This document shows, piece by piece, positions 36,545-45,500 of a stretch of DNA of 64,000 bases. The position numbers were made by a program, and so were the translations under genes. This DNA is from Symbiodinium natans (taxonomy: Eukaryota; Sar; Dinophyceae; Suessiales; Symbiodiniaceae): NCBI GenBank assembly GCA_905221605.1, contig CAJNDS010002151.1, forward strand, positions 188,001 through 252,000, given 5' to 3'. Position 1 is the first letter of the stretch. Each line of letters begins with the position of its first letter. The notes under the pieces are model-generated. The model was not told where the DNA came from, did no database searches, and saw only the letters and a list, made by a program, of their open reading frames with translations.

Positions 36545-39500
36545 GCCAAGCGCGAAGCCGCCTCTTCCATGGACCTCCACTTGCAAGTACCCCCAGAGCG
36601 GTGGGGCGTGACACGCTCAGAGTTCCACGCTTTCGTGAATGACGTGCCCCAGCTGCGGCAAGTAGGGTTTCGGGCCTTAGGGTTCAGGGTTCAGGGTTCA
36701 GGGTTTAGGGTGAGTTCTAGAGCCGTTTGGGTTTAGGGATTTCCACCTGCTGTAAGGGTTATAGGGTTTTAGAGCTATAGGGTTTCGGGGTTTTCGGGTT
36801 TTAGTGTTTGGAGTCAGGTGTCAGGTTCGGTAAGCCAAGCTTTTGGTGGTGGAAAGCCCCTCCCCTTCAAGGAATTGAAGTGTTAACTTCTTCTTGAAGG
36901 ACATCTCAGCCACGACACCCAACATTATGCCTAACTCGCTCTCTCTACCTTTTCTGGAAGGTTTGGATTCATGACCAACCCTTGTGAGGTTCCCCCTTAT
37001 GCGGGCAGTCCTTAGTGTAGGGATGATCATAGGGGGGGGGGGGTACTATAATCCCTATTAAGGACTGCTCGTATAAGGTGGAACATCCCAAACCAACCCC
37101 CTGTGAGCATCTAGGTTGCCGTGCAGCTTGGAGTCCTCTTCCAAGCTATATTAACCCTTTAAGCCCTAAACCCAAGAGGCTTCGGCTACTGTCAACCCTA
37201 AACCCTACATTAGGGTTCAGGGTTTAGGGTTACGGGTTTAGGGTTGGGTTGAGGGTTGAGGGTTCTAGGTTGGGTACCCTAGATAAGAGAGGCCGCCTTC
37301 CCATAGTTTTTTCAGAAGCGACCACATAATATCTCAAGATCCTATAGACCTTGGGGTGTTCCCCCTTCTCTTAGGGATTCTTTGGGATCATTTCTAATGT
37401 TTGGGCACTTCAATTCCTGAGAAACAGAGCTAGAATTTGAATTTTTGCTAGGGTCCCAAGTTCAGTATAGTTCTGCAAGCAATCCTGAATAGGGATTAGA
37501 ATTAGGGAGTGGGGGTACTAAAATCCCTCTTAAGGACTGTTCGTATAGGGGGGACACATCCCAACTTGCAAACGTTCGTGTGGAGGGCTCTTGAGGCACA
37601 GCTGTGCAACCTTCCAGGCATATTCTTACTTCGCCAAGAGTTGAACTTGAAACTTGTTGTGCTTTTTGGGTTTCCTCAAATTAGTAGTAATACTTTTTCC
37701 CCTTGGTTATCGGAGAAGTAACTACTATATTGCGGAGGTTCCACTCCGAAGAAAAGTTATAAACCCTGGACTTCAGTCGGTCGCCCCTTAAGGGATATCT
37801 TTTTGTTTCATCGATTTGGCGAATAGTTTGCAGAGGTTTCCGGGCCATCCTAGTAGGACCCTAAGCCCTAAGCCCTAAACCCTAAACCCGAAACCCTAAA
37901 CCCTAAACCCTGCCGCAAGCCGCAGGTACGGCAGCTGTGGACGGCTGGGCGACTTCCCGATGACCAAGGCAACCAGCCGCGGCATGGCAACTCCAGGCGC
38001 GTTTAGGGTTTAGGGTCTAGGGTTTAGGGTTTGGGGTTTGGGGTTTGGGGTTTGGGGTTTAGGGTTTAGGGTTTAGGGTTTAGGGTTTAGGGTTTAGGGG
38101 GATTTAGGGTCTGGGGGCTTTCTGTTGTGGCCAAAATATAACATCACCACAGGTATGGGCCGAACCTTTACCACGTCAACGAGTATTTCGTGAAGCCCGT
38201 CACCCTGGCCGCCGGAGGCCAAGCCCAAACCTAAACCAAATATCTTTAGGAACCTCAAACCCTAAACCCTAAACCCTAAACCCTAAACATCAACCTGAGC
38301 CCTAAACCCTAAACCCTAAACCCTAAACCCTAAACCCTAAACCCTAAACATCAACCTGAGCCCCTAAACCCTACAGAACGGCCATGCAAAACCGAGAAAC
38401 ATCATGACAAGAGATTCTATCAACGGCCAAAGGGAGACAGCCCAGGCATGAGCTACGCCCTGATGAAGCACCCCGATGGCCTTCTCTGCCAGGTGCACAA
38501 GCCCTAAACCCTAAACCCTAAACCCTAAACCCTAAACCCTAAACCCTAAACCCTAAACCCTAAACCCTAAACCCTAAACCCTAAACCCTAAACCCTAAAC
38601 CCTAAACCCAGCCTTGTTTCAACAGTTGGCAGTAGGAATGTGCAGTGCAGCAGCATCCAGCGACGGTCGCTGCAAGCACGCCAGCTGTTTGTACAAACCC
38701 TACAAGGTTTAGGGTTTAGGGTTTAGGGTTTAGGGTTTAGGGTTTAGGGTTTAGGGTTTAGGGTTAGGGGCTCAGGGACAAGAGAGCTCCAAAATATGCC
38801 GCTGCCCGTGTCTCAGGTTTTCATTTCCCACGCCTGGGCAGAAGGCATCTTCGAGCTAGAAGATCTGGTGCCCCAGCCGTGGTTTATAGGGTTTAGGGTT
38901 TAGGTGTTTAGGGGTCTACTGTAGGGGTTTGCGGGTTTAGGGGGTTAGGGTTTAGGGTTTCTTATGTTCATCGGGTTGAGTTCCTGAATCAGAGTTGCGG
39001 CCACCCCATCCCAAGTGCTGGCCTACCAACGTCACACTGAATCTAACATGGGTTTAGGTTTAGGGTTTAGGGCACCTAATTTTTAGGGTCCAAAAGGGAT
39101 CACAATTTTGACAGCCACCCACATGAATCTCAAACAGTTTAAAGCACGTGTACATGTATCTCGAAAGGGGTCCCAAATAGCTCACCCTAAACCCTAAACC
39201 CCCAAACCCCCAAACCCCCAAACCCTGAGATACAGGTTTCTGCTTCCGTTTATGGCGCGGAATGACACTTTCTCGCCCTTGCCGAGAGGTAGCTCACCCT
39301 AAACCCTAAACCCTAAACCTTAAACTCCTTGCCGAGAGGTCAGCCGCGGCTGGCCGCGTCTTCAGTTCCTTCATAGCTTGTGCCTCCGTGAACGATGGGG
39401 GGGGGGTCAGGGCTCAGAGCTTGGTGGCGGGGGGTGGGGAGCTTGGGGATTCTTGGGCATAGTTCTTACTATTTTGGGTACTGTAATTATCAAGAACAAG

Positions 39501-42500
39501 CCAAAATTAAAATTTTTGCTAGGGTTCCAAGTTCAGTTTAGGTGGTGTGTGGGACAGGGATATCTTTCACCAGAAGTGTTGCAGCTCAGGTATTGCTGTT
39601 TGCTGGCGAACCCTCAGAACCTGGACGTGTCGGCGCTGCTGAATGTGCCACCCATGGAAAGCCCTTTTGCCAAGGCAATGCAGAGTGCTTCCCATGTTCT
39701 TGTCATCCCGAACGAGAGTGTTGGGATCTACACGCGCTTCTTGGGCTAGATTTGCTCAAGTTAAAGAGAACTGAAAAGGCGCGCAAAAGCTGGCAAGGGC
39801 AGGTCTTTCATGAGGGGCTCATATTTCTCGATCAGTGTTAGGGATCCTTTTTACTTTTTGGGTTATGGGCTTTCTTGTATATGAACAAAAAGGATCCTTT
39901 TTTCTTCCTAGGGGAACAGGGATTAAGATCAGGAGAATAGCTCCAGGGCCACTGCTGCTGGTTCCCAGCACGTGGCGGGCATCCATCCACATCTAGGTAC
40001 GTACAGGTTCTTGCCCCCAACTTCATCATCATATTCTTCTTCATCATCATCTTCATCCCAGCACATCTGAGGCTTGTGGTGCGTGTATGAGGCGTATCTC
40101 GGCACCCGCTGGAAGAAGACTTGCATCATGCCAGCGCGACCCCACACCTCAACGCAGTGCGGCGAGATCACACGCACGATGCTGGTACCGGTAGCTTGGT
40201 CGTAGAGTAGGTTACCTTTAACCTTTCGGGGGTCCTATATTCCTGTCGTATTCCCAAAGGGGGGGTTTTTAGTCCACGGGCCCAAAGGGACACGGTTTTC
40301 CCCCTCAACAGCTTTGTCGTACAGAGATCAGTCGTTTCAAGTCCTTGTGCCTTTTATGGCTGAGGATTTTATAATGCATGCATAGAACAGCCATCGAATA
40401 TTCCCAAAGGTTAAGCTTTAGTTCCCCTAGGCCCTAGGATACTGGACAACTAACTACATCCCCTTGGGAATTATTTGTTATTTTGTTTACATAAACCCCA
40501 AGAGGGTACTAAAAAATATTAACTTATTTTGAGGTTCCAAGCAGAGTACAGCTAAGGTAGCCCTTGGACTGCTTCTGGGGTGGCTCTGGTGGTTTATCCT
40601 CCAGCGCGCCGAAATCCGAAAGGGCTTCTTCCCCTTGGTGGCTTGGTAGCCCAGTGGTACCCTTTACTCTTTTTTTTGGTTCTGGGTTCTCTTAGAAAGT
40701 AACGAGCCCCAAAGAGAAGTCCCTTAAAGAGAAATGGCTACTGGGCTGCCAAGGTGGCGATCACAATGCTCACGTGTGCAATTGGGACTGCGCTGTGGAC
40801 GGCACTGTGCTTCTTGGTAGCCCAGTGGTACCCCTTTACCCTTCTTTTTTTTGTTCTGGTTCCCCTACAAGGAAACCAGCCCTAAACCCCAAACCCCAAA
40901 CCCCAAACCCCAAACCCCAAACCCCAAACCCCAAACCCCAAACCCCAAACCCCAAACCCCAAACCCCAACCCTAAACCCCAAACCCCAAACCCTAAACCC
41001 TAAACCCCTTATCATAAGATGGCTACTGGGCCACAGAAGGCTTCGCAGCCTCGCTCTTTCTGAAGGCTTGTGACTGCTCGCGGCAGAAGCACTATCGCAC
41101 CACTAGGGTGGGGCACATCCTGCTTCTCTTCCTCTGCAACCTTGCGAGCCCAGTTTAGGGTTTAGGGTTTAGGGTTTAGGGTTTAGGGTTTAGGGTTTAG
41201 GGTTTAGGGTGTACCCTTTTTTCCTTGTTTTGGGGTTCCAGGGTTCCCTTGTGTAAGCAACCCAAAAAGGGGTGCCCTTCCTATGCACCTTGCGAGCCCA
41301 GAGTGGAACCCTTTTTTTCCCTTTTGTGGGTTCCAGGTTCCCTGAAAAAGTAAGCAACCCAAAAAGGGGTGCCCTTATGATAATATGGTTACTGGGCCCT
41401 AAAGCGTAAAGCCTAAAGCCTAAAGCCTAAACCCTCAACCCTCAACCCTCAACCCTAAACCCTAAACCCTAAACCTACCTAGGTACGTTCTCCATGTTCC
41501 CATGGTTGCGTTTCGAGCCCGGATTCCGTTTTCAATTCAGCTACTTCCAGCACTACTTCCTTCCCATCGTCCTGTGCCTCTTCAACCTACTCCGCATTGC
41601 GCAGTTGAACCAGCACCAGCTGGAGTTGAAGGCGCCTTTTGTTCCATTGGCTTTGGCTAGGATCTTTCTAGCCTCGTGCTAATTCCAGCAATTCCACAGG
41701 GACTGCATAGCACTTAAAGAAAGAGGCATGTCGCTCGGCCACCCATCGCCTATCCCCTTTGAAGCGCACGTCAAGTCCCGAACATCACACTGGCCAGCCC
41801 CCAAAGACTCCGCAAGCACGGAAACGGCCCACTTCGCCTAAGCCCTGAACCCTACTTGGAGGTTCATGATACTTAGTAACCAATTACGACTGTACTTATA
41901 ACCCAAATTATAACTCTATTTGGGCACTTAAGGGGCTTATAAGTACAGTTGTATGTACAGTTATAATTGGTTAATAAGTACCATGAACCTTCAAGTAAAC
42001 CCTGACGAGGAACTCTCCCGGCAAGCAAGCCACCTGGAATGCAGCACAGTGGCCGATGCCACATGCTCAGATCCCTCGGATGCCTGCTGCACGCATGGTT
42101 CCCCGTGTGCCACGAACCCTAAACAGGTTTAGGGTTCAGGGTTTAGGGTTTAGGGTTACTGCAACCCTGATGTCAATGACTCTGGGTAGAATTCAGCGAG
42201 TGTGGAGGGCCAGCCAAGGACGAACAGAGGATCCGAGCAGCTATTCTGGGATGCGAGGCAAAGCGTTGGGAGATGGGCTGAGGAAGACAAGTCCATGTAC
42301 CTAGGGTTCAGGGTTGAGGGTTGAGGGTTTAGGGTTTGGGGGCCTACATACCGCGTATTTGTCATCATTTCAGCTAGGGCTAGTTTGAGGGTCTGAGGTC
42401 GAGAATCTCCGGACGTGTACAGATGTTGTGCAGGCGACAGCCTTTCTGGGGTTTTATAAGGCTCGTGATCTCAGTTTTGGTCTTGAGCGGATCAGACACA

Positions 42501-45500
42501 AGCCTGCAGCAACAGGGCAAGGTTTCCGGGGCAAACGTGGGTTTAGGGTTTAGGGTTTAGGGTTTCAGGGTGTCATCCAGTCCAGCTTCAAAAGGGGGGC
42601 TGAGGTGATGGGCACCCATTCCACACCCCACTGAAAATGGCCGGTTTAGGGTTTAGGGTTTTAGGGTTTAGGGTTTCAGGGTGGGCTGTTCTGCCTTGTC
42701 AATGCCGACAGCTTGCACAGCTTCCCACGTAGTTGAACTGGAACCTATCCCAGACATTTTTAGTACCATAGCTTTCGGGCACTCTTTCGAGCCTCGCAAC
42801 TTTGCACCCTGAGCATTTACCTAAACCCTAAACCCTAAACCCTAAACATGTAGCCTTGCCTGGCTCAGGACGAGATAGATCTCACCATACGCGTGCTCAT
42901 GCGAGCCGGAGCTTACAACGACTGGCTTCGATGGGCATACGAGTCCGGCGTGGACATCCGGGGAATCTTGGCGCTCGAATACTGGGTTTAGGGTTAGGGT
43001 TTAGGGTTTAGGGTTTAGGGTTTAGGGTTTAGGGTTTAGGGTTTAGGGTTTAGGGTTTAGGGTTTAGGTTTAGGGTTTTGCGTTTCTTGCTCTAGCTTGT
43101 TTCTTGTCCGAAAAAATCGAAACTCCGGAGACCTGTCACACCCTGGGTCCTATTCTGCAGCGCAGCCAACCCCCCTAAATCCTAAATCCTTAACCCTAAA
43201 CCCTAAACCCTAAACCATACACCCTACACCCTACACCCTACACCCTAAACCCTAAACCCTAAACCCTAAACCCTAAACCCCAAGTCGGAGCCCTCTGAAG
43301 CTTGAGCAGCATCTCTGCTGTGTGTCCCGAAATCCGCCTGAACGCAGCCTGGCCCTTTAGGGTTTAGGGTTTTGGGTTTATTGGGTTTTGGGTTTCGGGT
43401 TTTGGGTTAAGGGTTTAGAAGGTATCGAGTTCCAAGTCTTTTTCGGCTCTCAAGCATTCCAAGTCGCCTTTGCTAGAATGACAGGATCGCCTGCCATAGG
43501 CGGGCCCGAGACAGGCCCGAACTCGAAGGAATCCTGAAGTTGATGGAACTCAATCCGCATAGGGTTTAGGGTTTGGGGGTTGGGGTTTCGGGTTTCCTAC
43601 TCTAGATTCCTATGCCAACACCCTGCGCACCCTAAACCTCCAAAACCTAAAAACCGCCTAAAGTGTCAGAACACCCCTCGGTAGGCCCTTGGGATATGTT
43701 GTATTTTGTCTCTATTGGGTTCTAAGAGGATCATTCACGTGTAGGAAGATTTTTTCAGAGGGTCTCTAAGGGCCATCCTGCACCCCAAACACTTAAACCC
43801 CACGCCCTAAACCCCAAACCCTAAATCCCAAACCCAAAGCCCCAAAGCCCCAAAGCCCCAAAGCCCCAAAGCCCCAAAGCCCCAAACCCTAAACCCTAAA
43901 CCCTAAACCCAGGTTTCGGCACCTCGGACCTCATTGTGAAGACGGGCCTTGCCGCCAGCCTGTGGGCTCTGGCTGCGCTGCGCCCGGGCTTGAAATGGTA
44001 TACCATAGGGTTTAGGGCTTAGGGTTTGGGGTTTGGGGTTTGGGGTTTAGGGTTTAGGGTTTGGGGTTTGGGGTTTAGGGTTTAGGGGTATAGTACTGCA
44101 ATAGCATGACAATAAGTTGGCACACAAGAGTTTTCTATGTAGGTTTTTGGGGCTTTGGGGGTGTAGGGTTTCACTAGCCAGGGTTCAGGGTCTAGAGTCG
44201 TCTGGGTACAACGGCTTTAAGGGCTTAGGGTGAAGGAGCTGGCTTTAGGGTGATTCAAGGGAATATATACGGTACATATACAGGTTTTTTTTTTAGGGGA
44301 TAAGATTACGGGTCCCTTCTAGGGGTCCCTCCTTACATCCCCTAACAACCTACAGCCGAAACCCTAACCTCTACCCCTAAACGCGCTGAGGTTCTTTGTA
44401 AGGGTCCTTGTACCCCTTAAGTGAAGGAAGGCCTTTGCAGGCGTTCAAGTCGGTCTCTGAGAGAGCTTAAGATACACCAGACCACAGGTCCCAAAGCAAC
44501 AGGCCTTACCCTCAACCCTAAACCCTAAACCCTAAACCCTAAACCCTAAACCCTAAACCCTAAACCCTAAACCCTAAACCCTAAACCCTAAACCCTAAAC
44601 CCTAAACCCTAAACCCTAAAGGCAGAGGATGAGCACCTGTTTGCCGCAGACTTCGTGTCTCCCAACCTCAAATTTTCAGGGCCTCTCCCCAACAAAAACA
44701 TCTCTACTGCAACAGAGGTTAAGTGGCATTTCCTGCATATATTCGGGTCTCTGAGAGCATGTCTCGGTACACCTAAACCCTAAACCCTAAACCCCTTTTC
44801 TGCGTGGAGCACCTTAGAGGCACTCCCTGGGCTTCCGCAGCTGTGCTGTCTTTTGTGGCTCTACAGCCACCTGGATGCTACTTAAAGGGGGCCCTTCGAA
44901 GCTCTGACCTTAGGGTTTAGGGTTTAGGGTTTAGGGTTTAGGGTTTAGGGTTTAGCTGACTTCAGGAGTCTGGGTCCAAAGGGTTTAGGGTTTAACCTTA
45001 CCTGGAGGTTCATGGTACTTATGAACCGATGAAAGCTGCACTTAGAACCCACTTATAAGCCCCTCAAAGTGCCCGAATATGGTTATAGGTACAGTTATAA
45101 GCGCAGTTATGTTTGGTTAGTAAGTAACCTCCAAGTATGCCTATGCCCCTTGACCTCGATGGCGCTTGCCGACCAAGGTTCGGTCCGGTGCCGGAACTTG
45201 TTCTCGAGGGTCTGGGGGTTTGCTGGCAAGCAGAGCCTACGACCCTAAAACGTTAAAACGCCATGCCCTACATCCCAAAACCTGTGCTTTTTGTAGGTTG
45301 CCTAGGAATGCTAGAAGTTTTTTTGTTAGAGTAATAGCGTAATAGCCTACCCAGATTGCAGGTTTTGGGTTCTTCGGCACACCCGGTAGACCCTACCAAC
45401 CCCAGGATCAGAGGTGGATCGACGTGTCGGTTGGGCTTTGCGTGGTGGTCGCGCTGATCCTACCGGTGACAGCCTTCGTGCTGGAACGGTCTCTTGGTAG

